A DNA stretch of 64,000 nucleotides, taken from contig NZ_AYKT01000001.1 in the NCBI RefSeq assembly GCF_000496575.1, positions 248,001 to 312,000 on the forward strand, written 5' to 3'. Of this stretch, positions 44,883-53,191 are shown one piece after another (within the stretch, counting starts at the first letter, position 1; each line of letters opens with the position of its first letter). Source of the DNA: Geobacillus thermodenitrificans subsp. thermodenitrificans DSM 465. GTDB lineage: Bacteria; Bacillota; Bacilli; Bacillales; Anoxybacillaceae. The translations under genes and the position numbers were made by a program. Below the pieces are notes generated by a model that saw only the letters and a program-made list of their open reading frames with translations, had not been told where the DNA came from and ran no database searches.

Positions 44883-46261
44883 AGACGGTGATCGCAGCAA
44901 GCTTGTCGCGATCTATGAGCATTGAAGTGACGCCGCCGACGACAAAAAAGGAAACGGGAATGGCTGACGCATTCGCGGCGCTGCTCGCGAGCAAGCAGGC
45001 TGAAGCACAACCGGTTGAAACAGAGGAGGATCGACTGCCCTCTTTGTCGGAAAACAAAACGGGAAGGATAGATGAGCAGGACGAATCAGCTGAGTTGCCC
45101 GTTTTGTCCATGCAAGTGGGGGGAACTTTTTCTGATCAAAGTGTTGCACAAGGAAGCGATGATCGTTTGTTGGCGGGGATGAGTGAAAAAGGCCGAGGCA
45201 TGCAAGGTGACGGCATGTTCGAAGAGTACGGCAAAGGAAAGCAGAGCGGCGGGGAGAGGGCAATGAACGCCGATTCCCAACAGGCAGTCTGGTTCGCTCT
45301 GCAAGAGGAAGGGACATCTCCTGCCCAAAGCATTGCACAAGGAAGCGACGGTCGTTTACTGACAGCGGTCAAGGGGGAAAAGGGACATAATGACTCTTTC
45401 ATCGTTGCGGAAGTAAAGGGCAGGGACATAAGAAACATGATGTTGCTGCTTGATCATGGAGAAACCCGACCGACCGCCGAGAGAATTGAAAACATACAAT
45501 CTTCTGCGATCCAACGTTTGTTCCAAGCGGTTGATGATAGCAACGCACTGGACAGTGTGGGGCGACGAAACGGGTGGGCATATAGGAATCTCGGCGAAGA
45601 GGCTATAAGGCTAAACGGCGCAAACACATCAATCGAACCTTTCTTTCCACCGGTAGCTCAGAAAGCGGAGTACGAAGCAGCTCGTCTTGCGCCGCTCTCC
45701 GTTTCGTTTGCTCGTGAACAACGATTTGGACCGCATAGAGAGAATCATTTTGTGCCGGACGGTCATATGACTTTTTCAGCAAACATGGCCTCACTGTTGT
45801 CTGTTGACGCTAGTTCGGACAGTCAGGCAAGCAGAACAGAAGCTGGTAACGGCAGCTCTCTGATTGATCAAGTCGCCCGTACCTTGCGGTTGGGGCGATG
45901 GATGAAGTTGCCAAACGGTGCAACGCAGCTCGTTATTCGCCTCCATCCGGAACATCTCGGGACGGTTACAGTGAAAATGGTGCACGAAGGCGGCAAGCTC
46001 GCTACCAAACTGCTTGTGGCGAACGACGCGGTGAAAGAGCTGCTTCAAGCTCATCTGCCGCAGCTCGCCCAGCTGCTTGATGCGAGCCACATCACCGTCG
46101 AAAAATGGACGGTTTGGACCGATTTTGAAGGTTCTGCGATGCCGCCGTATTCCGAGAAGCGCCAAGGCGGCCGTCAACATGGCGAATCACGGCAAGAACA
46201 AAAGCGGGAGCCATCGCCTTCTTCTCCGTTTGCATTAGACGGGATCGAGGCGGATGTATAG
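44879..46261 (+). CDS. fliK: Flagellar hook-length control protein FliK
   Basis: Secreted molecular ruler that switches FlhB from hook to filament export. The 460 aa have a poorly conserved N-terminal two-thirds containing a duplicated segment, and a conserved C-terminal domain (about residues 340-430) with [18 protein letters not shown] and the helix [19 protein letters not shown] 44879 overlaps the ylxF stop as ATGA. The N-terminal half is less G/C-rich at third positions than neighbours. Confidence 0.93.
   Translation: MKTVIAASLSRSMSIEVTPPTTKKETGMADAFAALLASKQAEAQPVETEEDRLPSLSENKTGRIDEQDESAELPVLSMQVGGTFSDQSVAQGSDDRLLAGMSEKGRGMQGDGMFEEYGKGKQSGGERAMNADSQQAVWFALQEEGTSPAQSIAQGSDGRLLTAVKGEKGHNDSFIVAEVKGRDIRNMMLLLDHGETRPTAERIENIQSSAIQRLFQAVDDSNALDSVGRRNGWAYRNLGEEAIRLNGANTSIEPFFPPVAQKAEYEAARLAPLSVSFAREQRFGPHRENHFVPDGHMTFSANMASLLSVDASSDSQASRTEAGNGSSLIDQVARTLRLGRWMKLPNGATQLVIRLHPEHLGTVTVKMVHEGGKLATKLLVANDAVKELLQAHLPQLAQLLDASHITVEKWTVWTDFEGSAMPPYSEKRQGGRQHGESRQEQKREPSPSSPFALDGIEADV
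45137..45361 (+). repeat. Direct repeat within fliK
   Basis: Two 36-base copies, 45137-45172 and 45326-45361, 189 bases apart and in frame, share 30 of 36 bases. They encode [12 protein letters not shown] and [12 protein letters not shown]. This suggests an old in-frame duplication in the ruler region. Confidence 0.75.
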
Positions 46262-46272
46262 GAGGGGTGGAA

Positions 46273-46701
46273 ATGGCAACGAACGCAATTGACTCAAATT
46301 TATGGTTGGCCAACGCTGTTCAGCCGGAACGAAAAACGGGAGAGCAAATTTTAGGGAAAGACGATTTTTTAAAAATTTTGCTCGCCCAGTTGCAAAATCA
46401 AGACCCGCTCAACCCGATGGAAGATAGAGAGTTTATTGCGCAAATGGCGAGTTTTTCGTCGCTCGAGCAAATGATGAATATCGCCAATCTCATGCAGCAA
46501 TGGATGCAAGCAAGTGGGCGTGACGCACTTTTGCGCTACAGCGAGTGGATCGGGAAAACGGTGCATTGGCAAGAGGATGATTCAACAATGAGCGCGGTCG
46601 TTCAATCGGTCATGCAAAAAGACGGAAAAATTGTCCTTGAGCTGAATAACGGAACGACGATTGCCGCTGATGTGGTGACAAAAGTCGAACAAAAAGGATA
46701 A
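46273..46701 (+). CDS. flgD: Flagellar hook capping protein FlgD
   Basis: Scaffold cap for hook polymerisation. The 142 aa show the conserved N-terminal export and capping segment [42 protein letters not shown] (bases about 46350-46480) and a short C-terminal beta part ([10 protein letters not shown]). It lacks the large Tudor/FnIII region of enteric FlgD, as in other Bacilli. ATG 46273 follows GGAGGGG. Confidence 0.95.
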   Translation: MATNAIDSNLWLANAVQPERKTGEQILGKDDFLKILLAQLQNQDPLNPMEDREFIAQMASFSSLEQMMNIANLMQQWMQASGRDALLRYSEWIGKTVHWQEDDSTMSAVVQSVMQKDGKIVLELNNGTTIAADVVTKVEQKG

Positions 46702-46717
46702 AGGGGAGAGAAAATCG

Positions 46718-47512
46718 ATGCTTCGTTCCATGTATTCCGGTATTGGTGCTATGCGCAATTTCCAAACGAAGTTGGATGTGATTGGCAACAATATTGCCAA
46801 TGTCAATACATATGGATTTAAGAAAGGAAGAACGATTTTTCAAGATTTAATGAGTCAAACGATCTCTGGTGCGAGTGGGCCGAGCGCTGCGAGTGGTGGA
46901 ACCAACCCGCGCCAAGTTGGTCTTGGCTCACAGCTTGCTGCTATTGATACGATTCATACGCAAGGCAGCTTGCAGACGACAGGGCGTGTTCTTGATTTGG
47001 CGATTTCCGGGGATGGGTTTTTCATTGTTGGTGATGCTAACGGCAACAATCAAATGTATACGCGAGCTGGAAACTTTTATCTTGATTCGGAAGGTTATAT
47101 TGTGAATGCCAATGGTCTATATTTGCTTGGTGATGGAGGGCCACTGAAAATTGATTCCAATGCGAAAAGTTTGAGCATAGGGGCTGATGGCAATGTTACC
47201 ATTGTGGATGATACAGGCAATTTACAACTTGTAGGGACAATTCAATTGGCGAAGTTCGCCAATCCGGATGGCTTGGAAAAGGAAGGGAATAACTTATTCC
47301 GTGAGACAGTGAACTCCGGCGATCCGCAGATAGGAGTGCCGGGAGCCAACGGAACCGGAAAACTCGTCTCCGGTGCTCTTGAAATGTCCAACGTCGACCT
47401 TGCTGAAGAATTTACTGAAATGATTGTTGCCCAACGCGGTTTCCAAGCGAATACGCGCATCATTACGACGTCGGATGAAATTTTGCAAGAGTTGGTCAAC
47501 TTGAAAAAATAG
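46718..47512 (+). CDS. flgE: Flagellar hook protein FlgE
   Basis: Hook subunit, 264 aa, the short Bacillus type that was earlier called FlgG in B. subtilis. Rod/hook signature DVIGNNIANVNTYGFKKGR at the N-terminus, central LDLAISGDGFFIVGD, and C-terminal LAEEFTEMIVAQRGFQANTRIITTSDEILQELVNLKK heptads. Bases roughly 46790-47290 are visibly more AT-rich than the flanks and the gene's own 3' third. AAGGGGAGAG precedes the ATG. Confidence 0.94.
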   Translation: MLRSMYSGIGAMRNFQTKLDVIGNNIANVNTYGFKKGRTIFQDLMSQTISGASGPSAASGGTNPRQVGLGSQLAAIDTIHTQGSLQTTGRVLDLAISGDGFFIVGDANGNNQMYTRAGNFYLDSEGYIVNANGLYLLGDGGPLKIDSNAKSLSIGADGNVTIVDDTGNLQLVGTIQLAKFANPDGLEKEGNNLFRETVNSGDPQIGVPGANGTGKLVSGALEMSNVDLAEEFTEMIVAQRGFQANTRIITTSDEILQELVNLKK

Positions 47513-47515
47513 AAT

Positions 47516-47556
47516 AGGAGGGAGGGCGTTAGCGGTCTCCTAACGCCCGCTCACCG
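47516..47556 (+). promoter_or_regulatory. Split ribosome binding site of swrD with bridging hairpin
   Basis: The only purine-rich Shine-Dalgarno (AGGAGG, 47516-47521) is 35 bases from the swrD ATG. A perfect 9-base stem (47524-47532 with 47540-47548, loop CGGTCTC) sits between them. Folding it would leave about 10 unpaired bases between AGGAGG and ATG. Confidence 0.65.
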
Positions 47557-47781
47557 ATGATTTCGTTAACGAAGCTCAACGGTAAACGGTTTATGATCAA
47601 CGCGCTTTACATCGAGCAAATCGAAGCGTTTCCCGACACGACCGTGACGCTGACGAATGGGAAAAAGTTCGTCGTTCGCGAAACGGTTGAGCAAGTGGCG
47701 GCACTCGCAAGCGAATTTTACCGGCAGATCGGCGTGTTTCGCTTACCAGAAGCAGGAGGATTGGACAGTGAAAGGGAATAA
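47557..47781 (+). CDS. swrD: SwrD / FlbD family flagellar protein
   Basis: A 74-residue FlbD-family protein (B. subtilis YlzI/SwrD), which raises motor power and is needed for swarming there. The conserved stretch is MISLTKLNGKRFMINALYIEQIE followed by TVTLTNGKKFVVRE. No membrane segment. ATG 47557 matches homologues but has no adjacent Shine-Dalgarno (see the hairpin at 47524-47548). Its 3' end overlaps fliL by 14 bases. Confidence 0.92.
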   Translation: MISLTKLNGKRFMINALYIEQIEAFPDTTVTLTNGKKFVVRETVEQVAALASEFYRQIGVFRLPEAGGLDSERE

Positions 47782-48196
47782 AGTAATCCAAACGATGGTC
47801 ATTATGCTGGCGATCATCGCTTTAGCTGGCACCGTGGCGCTTGTGATGGTCATGAAAATGGCGGGTGGTGAAAAACAAGGGGAGCCAAGCGCTGATGAGC
47901 TCGCTGAAAGCTCCATCGACATCCCAGAAATGACGACGAATTTGGCTGATGGGCGTTATATTAAAATATCATTTAAAATCCAGACTGACAGCGACAAAGG
48001 AAAAGAAGAGGCGGAGAAACGCGATTTTCAAATTAAAGATGTGATCATTGAGCGGCTTTCGGAAATGAAGGCAGCCGACTTTAAAGGCAAGGAAGGAATG
48101 GCGGCACTGAAAGAGCGGCTCAAGCAAGACATTAACGCATTGATGCAGGAAGGGAAAGTGGAGAACGTCTACATTACCTCCTTTATCCTCCAGTAG
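47768..48196 (+). CDS. fliL: Flagellar basal-body associated protein FliL
   Basis: Single-pass membrane protein that surrounds stator units and supports torque. The 142 aa have a membrane helix (about residues 5-27, VIQTMVIMLAIIALAGTVALVMV) and a periplasmic SPFH-like domain with YIKISFKIQTD and KDVIIERLSE. The start is GTG 47768 after AGGAGG; the frame is open upstream within swrD in another register. Confidence 0.93.
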   Translation: MKGNKVIQTMVIMLAIIALAGTVALVMVMKMAGGEKQGEPSADELAESSIDIPEMTTNLADGRYIKISFKIQTDSDKGKEEAEKRDFQIKDVIIERLSEMKAADFKGKEGMAALKERLKQDINALMQEGKVENVYITSFILQ

Positions 48197-48223
48197 CCTG
48201 CCATCTAGAGAGGGGAAGGTGAC

Positions 48224-49228
48224 ATGACAGCCGGGGAAGTATTGTCGCAAAGTGAAATTGACGCACTGCTTGCCGCGCTTTCTGCTGGGGAAATGAGTGC
48301 GGAAGAACTAAAAAAGGAAGAGGAAGGGCGGCGCGTCAAAACATATGATTTCCGGCGGGCGCTTCGATTTTCCAAAGACCAAATTCGCAGCTTGACGCGC
48401 ATTCACGAAAACTTTGCCCGTCTGTTGACAACATTTTTTTCCGCCCAGCTGCGTACATATGTGCAAATCTCGGTCGCGTCGGCTGATCAAATTCCTTACG
48501 AAGAGTTCGTCCGTTCCATTCCAAAGATGACGATCATTAACGTTTTTGAAGTGCCGCCGCTAGACGGGCATGTGCTGCTTGAGGTGAACCCGAACATCGC
48601 GTACGCCATGCTCGATCGGGTGATGGGCGGACGCGGTGCAAGCATGGACAAAGTGGAGCATCTAACCGAAATTGAAACGCGTATCATGTCGAGCCTGTTT
48701 GACAAAGCGTTTGCCCATTGGCGCGATGCATGGGAGTCGGTAGCCGAGGTCGATCCGCTGTTCGTTGATTTTGAAGTCAATCCGCAATTTTTGCGCATGA
48801 TCGCGCCGAACGATACGGTCGTCGTCATTTCACTCAACACGCAAATTGGCGAAGCGCGCGGCATGATGAACGTTTGTATTCCACACGTCGTTTTAGAGCC
48901 GATTATGCCGCGGCTATCGGTGCACTACTGGATGCAGGCGCAAAAAAAGGAACGTTCCCCTGAGGAAGCGGGACGAATTGAACGTCGCATCCGCGCAGCC
49001 CAATTGCCGATTGTCGCTGAGCTTGGCACAGCGGTCGTCACCGTCGGCGAATTTCTTCAGCTCGAGGTGGGAGACGTTATTCAGCTCAAGCAGTCGATTC
49101 ATGAACCGCTTGTTGTCAAAATCGGCCATATCCCGAAATTTATCGGCCAGCCGGGGAAGCGGAACAAGAAGCTGGCGGTGCAAATTTTAGCGATGATCGA
49201 GGGGGGCGAAGAAAGTTATGATGAATGA
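48224..49228 (+). CDS. fliM: Flagellar motor switch protein FliM
   Basis: C-ring protein that binds CheY-P and sets rotation direction. The 334 aa start with the CheY-binding peptide LSQSEIDALLAAL (about residues 6-18), then the CheC-like middle domain with RSIPKMTIINVFEVPPLDG and MGGRGASMDKVEHLTEIE, and a C-terminal SpoA domain (LQLEVGDVIQL). GAGGGGAAGG precedes the ATG. Overlaps fliY by 11 bases. Confidence 0.97.
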   Translation: MTAGEVLSQSEIDALLAALSAGEMSAEELKKEEEGRRVKTYDFRRALRFSKDQIRSLTRIHENFARLLTTFFSAQLRTYVQISVASADQIPYEEFVRSIPKMTIINVFEVPPLDGHVLLEVNPNIAYAMLDRVMGGRGASMDKVEHLTEIETRIMSSLFDKAFAHWRDAWESVAEVDPLFVDFEVNPQFLRMIAPNDTVVVISLNTQIGEARGMMNVCIPHVVLEPIMPRLSVHYWMQAQKKERSPEEAGRIERRIRAAQLPIVAELGTAVVTVGEFLQLEVGDVIQLKQSIHEPLVVKIGHIPKFIGQPGKRNKKLAVQILAMIEGGEESYDE

Positions 49229-50402
49229 TGGAATGTTGTCGCAAGATGAAATCGATGCCTTATTGCGCGGAATGGACGATAGCGATCATGTTCCGGCGCT
49301 CCATGATATTTTCACCCCGCTCGAGCAGGATGCTATTGGGGAAATCGGCAATATTTCCTTCGGTAGTTCGGCGACGGCGCTGTCAACGTTATTGAACCAA
49401 AAAGTGGAAATTACGACACCGAGCGTGTCTGTCGTTGAGCGGAAACGGGTTGCTGACGAGTTTCCACGGCCGTATGTCGCCATCCAAGTCAACTATACCG
49501 AAGGGTTTCTCGGGACGAATTTGCTTGTCATAGAGCAACAAGATGCGGCCGTTATTGCTGATTTAATGCTTGGCGGTGACGGAACGACAGCTGACAGTTC
49601 GCTCGGCGAGATTCAGCTAAGCGCGGTTCAAGAGGCCATGAATCAAATGATGGGCTCAGCAGCAACATCGATGTCAACCATTTTTAACAAACGAGTTGAT
49701 ATTTCTCCGCCAACGCTCCATCTTCTTGATTTGACCGAAGGAAAAGGATTGGAATATTTGCCGGATGAGGATTTTTTCATTAAAGTGTCGTTCCGGCTGA
49801 AAATCGGGGCTTTAGTTGACTCGAACATTATGCAGCTGTTGCCCATCGATTTTGCCAAAGAGCTCGTCACCCATCTGCTCGGTTCGTCGGCGGAGGCGGC
49901 CGGAACATTAGAAAAAGAGGAAAACATTGACCCATCGTCCGCGGGCGCGGTGCCACGTGAAGAGCCACAACCGGCGCCTGCTTATGCCCATGCGAGCGAT
50001 GGCGAGTTCTCCTCGGCTGCGAGCCGCTTCACAAATGAGCCGGTCGGGGGGCGTTCTAAGGAAGAAGAAAGCGTGGCTGAGCGACATATTCAAGCGGCTG
50101 ATTTTGCCGAGTTTGACGATCCACCGCTTGCTGCAACGGAGGCGCGCAATTTAGAGCTGTTGTTTGATGTGCCTTTGCAAGTGACGGTCGAACTTGGGCG
50201 AACGAAGCGTTCAGTGCAAGAAATTTTGCAGCTGTCGGCCGGATCGATCATTGAACTCGATAAGCTGGCCGGCGAGCCGGTTGATATTTTTGTCAACAAC
50301 AAGTTGATCGCCAAAGGCGAGGTTGTCGTGATCGACGAAAACTTCGGTGTGCGCATCACTGATATTGTCAGTCAAAACGATCGGTTAAAACGGCTAAAAT
50401 AA
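49218..50402 (+). CDS. fliY: Flagellar switch protein and CheY-P phosphatase FliY
   Basis: Replaces FliN in Bacillus: it builds the C ring and hydrolyses CheY-P. The 394 aa have an N-terminal CheY-binding peptide LSQDEIDALLRGM like that of FliM, a CheC-like phosphatase domain with two ExxN sites (IGEIGNISFGSSA and VQEAMNQMMGSA), a Pro/Glu-rich linker (about residues 225-300) and a C-terminal FliN/SpoA domain (LQLSAGSIIELDKLAGEPVDI). Tandem ATGs at 49218 and 49221 inside the fliM 3' end. Confidence 0.96.
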   Translation: MMNDGMLSQDEIDALLRGMDDSDHVPALHDIFTPLEQDAIGEIGNISFGSSATALSTLLNQKVEITTPSVSVVERKRVADEFPRPYVAIQVNYTEGFLGTNLLVIEQQDAAVIADLMLGGDGTTADSSLGEIQLSAVQEAMNQMMGSAATSMSTIFNKRVDISPPTLHLLDLTEGKGLEYLPDEDFFIKVSFRLKIGALVDSNIMQLLPIDFAKELVTHLLGSSAEAAGTLEKEENIDPSSAGAVPREEPQPAPAYAHASDGEFSSAASRFTNEPVGGRSKEEESVAERHIQAADFAEFDDPPLAATEARNLELLFDVPLQVTVELGRTKRSVQEILQLSAGSIIELDKLAGEPVDIFVNNKLIAKGEVVVIDENFGVRITDIVSQNDRLKRLK

Positions 50403-50427
50403 TAGTCATTATAGGAGGTAGGCGGAC

Positions 50428-50787
50428 ATGGCACGAATACTTGTCGTTGATGATGCTGCGTTTATGCGGATGATGATTAAAGACATTTTGACCAAAAACG
50501 GGCATGAGGTCGTTGCCGAAGCGGCTGACGGGCGGCAGGCGATTGAGAAATATAAAGAGACGCGCCCCGACATTGTGACGATGGACATTACGATGCCGGA
50601 GATGGATGGGATTACGGCGCTGAAAGAAATCAAAAAAATCGACAGCAACGCCAAAGTCATTATGTGCTCAGCGATGGGGCAACAGGCGATGGTGATTGAC
50701 GCCATCCAAGCGGGGGCGAAAGATTTCGTTGTCAAGCCATTTCAGGCAGATCGCGTCATTGAAGCGATTAACAAAACGCTCGGATAA
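50428..50787 (+). CDS. cheY: Chemotaxis response regulator CheY
   Basis: Single receiver domain, 119 aa. The phospho-acceptor Asp is in DIVTMDITMPEMDG (about residue 54); the acidic pair is in LVVDDAAFMR, the Thr/Ser switch in IMCSAMGQQ and the Lys in DFVVKPFQ. CheY-P binds FliM and FliY, whose genes are directly upstream; CheA upstream signalling is encoded 9 kb downstream. GGAGGTAGG precedes the ATG. Confidence 0.97.
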   Translation: MARILVVDDAAFMRMMIKDILTKNGHEVVAEAADGRQAIEKYKETRPDIVTMDITMPEMDGITALKEIKKIDSNAKVIMCSAMGQQAMVIDAIQAGAKDFVVKPFQADRVIEAINKTLG

Positions 50788-50810
50788 GCGATAAGAGGTG
50801 GATGGTATTG

Positions 50811-51464
50811 ATGGCAATATGGCGATGGGCGGCAGCTTTGTTTATGACAGCTATTGTGTTGAGTGCATCGCCGGCATCGGCCGCCCAAAGCCCGACGGTT
50901 GCCGACTGCTTGCAGCAACCGGATGCGTGCGGGCCGTCAACGCCGGCCGGGCAACAGACACAATCGGCCAGTAAAACAGCTGATGCCGTTTCTGCTTCCG
51001 ATGTGCTCCGGCTCATTGGAGCGACCGCCTTTGTTCTCATTCTTCTTTATGTGCTTCTGAAATGGCTTTCCCGCCGCCAGCCATTCGTTTCTGGTCAAAA
51101 AGGTGTCATCGAGCACCTTGGCGGGACGAGTGTTGGAACGAACCGTTCCGTCCAGCTCATTAAAGTCGGCAACCGGCTGCTTGTCATCGGCGTCGGCGAT
51201 TCGATTCAACTATTGCGAGAAATTAGCGATGAAAACGAGATTAATGAGCTGCTGGCGCAACATAACGAACGGCTTGAACGGATGGCTGATTTCAGCCGCT
51301 TCCGCTTCCGGCTTCGTGAGTATTGGGCGGCAAAATCAAAATCGGAAGGGAGCACGACTCCCTCGTTTTCGGCGCTGCTTGCCGAGGAAATGAAACAAAT
51401 GGCCGAAAAGCGCAATGAGTGGCTAAAGCGGCTGAAAGAGGAAGGTACAGCGGGCGATGAATGA
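50811..51464 (+). CDS. fliO: Flagellar export gate protein FliO (FliZ)
   Basis: Helps assemble the FliP ring of the export gate. The 217 aa have a signal-like N-terminal segment (about residues 1-25, ending ASPASAAQS), a short extracytoplasmic part with two Cys, a membrane helix (about 66-85, LIGATAFVLILLYVLLKWL) and a cytoplasmic FliO domain (GGTSVGTNRSVQLIKVGNRLLVIGV). I chose ATG 50811, 9 bases after AGAGGTGG, over ATG 50802. Overlaps fliP by 8 bases. Confidence 0.9.
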   Translation: MAIWRWAAALFMTAIVLSASPASAAQSPTVADCLQQPDACGPSTPAGQQTQSASKTADAVSASDVLRLIGATAFVLILLYVLLKWLSRRQPFVSGQKGVIEHLGGTSVGTNRSVQLIKVGNRLLVIGVGDSIQLLREISDENEINELLAQHNERLERMADFSRFRFRLREYWAAKSKSEGSTTPSFSALLAEEMKQMAEKRNEWLKRLKEEGTAGDE

Positions 51465-52125
51465 ATTTGTCCATATGTTTAATTCAATGGCTCCCGAGCA
51501 TGTGTCGACATCGGTGAAATTGCTGCTGTTGCTCACCGTCTTGTCGATTGCTCCTGGCATTTTAATTATGATGACGTGTTTTACACGCATTGTCATCGTT
51601 CTGTCGTTCGTGCGTACGTCGCTCGGCACGCAGCAAATGCCGCCGAACCAAGTGTTGATTGGGTTGGCGTTGTTTTTGACATTTTTCATTATGGCGCCGA
51701 CATGGAAAGACATCAATGATCAGGCGTTGCAGCCGTTATTTGCCGAAAAAATTGATTTGGATGAGGCGTACGAACGTGCTGCCATTCCGCTTAAGCAGTT
51801 TATGAGCAAGCACACACGGCAGCAAGATTTGGCGCTGTTTTTATCATACAGCGGCGCTGAACAGCCGAAAACGGTCAACGACATCCCGTTGACTGCGCTC
51901 GTGCCAGCGTTTGCGATTAGCGAGCTGAAGACGGCGTTTCAAATGGGCTTTATGATTTTTATTCCGTTTTTAGTCATCGACATGATTGTCGCCAGCGTCT
52001 TAATGTCAATGGGGATGATGATGCTACCGCCGGTGATGATTTCGCTGCCGTTTAAAATTTTGTTGTTTGTTCTTGTTGACGGCTGGTACTTAGTCGTCAA
52101 ATCATTGTTGCAAAGTTTTCAATAA
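51457..52125 (+). CDS. fliP: Flagellar export gate protein FliP
   Basis: Main ring component of the type III export gate with FliQ and FliR. The 222 aa have four hydrophobic segments and the FliP signatures MMTCFTRIVIVLSFVRTSLG, PALVPAFAISELKTAF-type helix and MGMMMLPPVMISLPFKILLFV. Bacillus FliP lacks the long cleavable N-terminal region of enteric forms. ATG 51457 lies in the fliO 3' end. Confidence 0.96.
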   Translation: MNEFVHMFNSMAPEHVSTSVKLLLLLTVLSIAPGILIMMTCFTRIVIVLSFVRTSLGTQQMPPNQVLIGLALFLTFFIMAPTWKDINDQALQPLFAEKIDLDEAYERAAIPLKQFMSKHTRQQDLALFLSYSGAEQPKTVNDIPLTALVPAFAISELKTAFQMGFMIFIPFLVIDMIVASVLMSMGMMMLPPVMISLPFKILLFVLVDGWYLVVKSLLQSFQ

Positions 52126-52140
52126 AGATAGGTGGCGTCC

Positions 52141-52410
52141 ATGAGTGCCGATTTGATTATCCGCCTTGCTGAGCAAGGTGTCTATATTGTGTTGATTGTC
52201 TGTGGTCCGCTCTTGTTGCTGTCGCTTATTGTCGGTCTTGTCGTCAGCATTTTTCAAGCGGCGACGCAAATTCAAGAGCAGACGCTCACTTTTGTGCCGA
52301 AAATTATCGCTGTCTTGCTCGGGCTTGTGTTGTTCGGGCCGTGGATGCTCTCGAAAATGGTGTCATACGCCCATGATATTTTCAATAATTTGGCTTCATT
52401 TATAGGCTGA
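52141..52410 (+). CDS. fliQ: Flagellar export gate protein FliQ
   Basis: Small gate subunit, 89 aa, with two membrane helices (about residues 12-40 and 50-75) and the conserved VVSIFQAATQIQEQTLTFVPKI. ATG 52141 after GATAGGTGG gives the usual family length; the frame is open three codons upstream. Six bases before fliR. Confidence 0.96.
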   Translation: MSADLIIRLAEQGVYIVLIVCGPLLLLSLIVGLVVSIFQAATQIQEQTLTFVPKIIAVLLGLVLFGPWMLSKMVSYAHDIFNNLASFIG

Positions 52411-52416
52411 TCGATC

Positions 52417-53190
52417 ATGGAACAATTATGGACTCACTTTCCGGCATTTTTGCTTATCTTTGCCCGCATCGCTTCTTTTTTTGCTGCGATGCCGCTTTTT
52501 TCGTACCGGACGGTGCCGGCTTCATATAAAATCGGGTTGGCGTTTTTTTTCAGTTGGATTTTGTTTTTGGCGGTGCCCAAACCGACACTGTCATTGAACG
52601 ATGTGTATATGTTGCTTGTCTTCAAAGAGGTGCTCGTCGGGCTGGCGCTTGGGCTGCTTGCGGCAACCATTATGGCAGCGGTGCAAATTGCCGGTGGGTT
52701 GATTGACTTTCAAATCGGCTTTGCCATCGCCAATGTCATCGATCCGCAAACCGGGGCGCAAAGCCCGTTGTTAGGCCAGTATCTTCACTCGTTAGCACTC
52801 TTGCTTTTGCTGGCGCTTGACGGACACCATTTGCTGCTTGATGGCATGTTTTACAGCTATCAGTGGCTGCCGCTTGACGGGTGGCCGCATATTGCCGATG
52901 GGCGGGCTGTCGACTATGCTGTTCGCGCCTTCGCCGCGATGTTTGTCGTCGCCGTACAAATGGCTGCCCCGCTTGTCGGATCGCTCTTTTTAGTCGATGT
53001 GGCGCTTGGCATCATCGCTCGTGCAGTGCCGCAAATGAACATTTTTGCCGTTGGTTTTTCGCTCAAAACGGTGACGGCATTTTTGTTGTTGTTTGCAGCG
53101 ATCGGAGGAATTTTGTTTTCCGCCCGTGAACTGTTTCAACTCATGTTTGCGTCGTTGCGCGAGTTTATGCGGTTGTTAGGAGGCGCGTAA
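52417..53190 (+). CDS. fliR: Flagellar export gate protein FliR
   Basis: Gate subunit with about six membrane helices, 257 aa. Family features are LIFARIASFFAAMPLFS near the N-terminus, VQIAGGLIDFQIGFAIANVIDPQTG in the centre, and ALGIIARAVPQMNIFAVGFSLK near the C-terminus. The start lacks a strong Shine-Dalgarno, consistent with coupling to fliQ. flhB starts at the second base after the stop. Confidence 0.95.
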   Translation: MEQLWTHFPAFLLIFARIASFFAAMPLFSYRTVPASYKIGLAFFFSWILFLAVPKPTLSLNDVYMLLVFKEVLVGLALGLLAATIMAAVQIAGGLIDFQIGFAIANVIDPQTGAQSPLLGQYLHSLALLLLLALDGHHLLLDGMFYSYQWLPLDGWPHIADGRAVDYAVRAFAAMFVVAVQMAAPLVGSLFLVDVALGIIARAVPQMNIFAVGFSLKTVTAFLLLFAAIGGILFSARELFQLMFASLREFMRLLGGA

Positions 53191-53191
53191 G

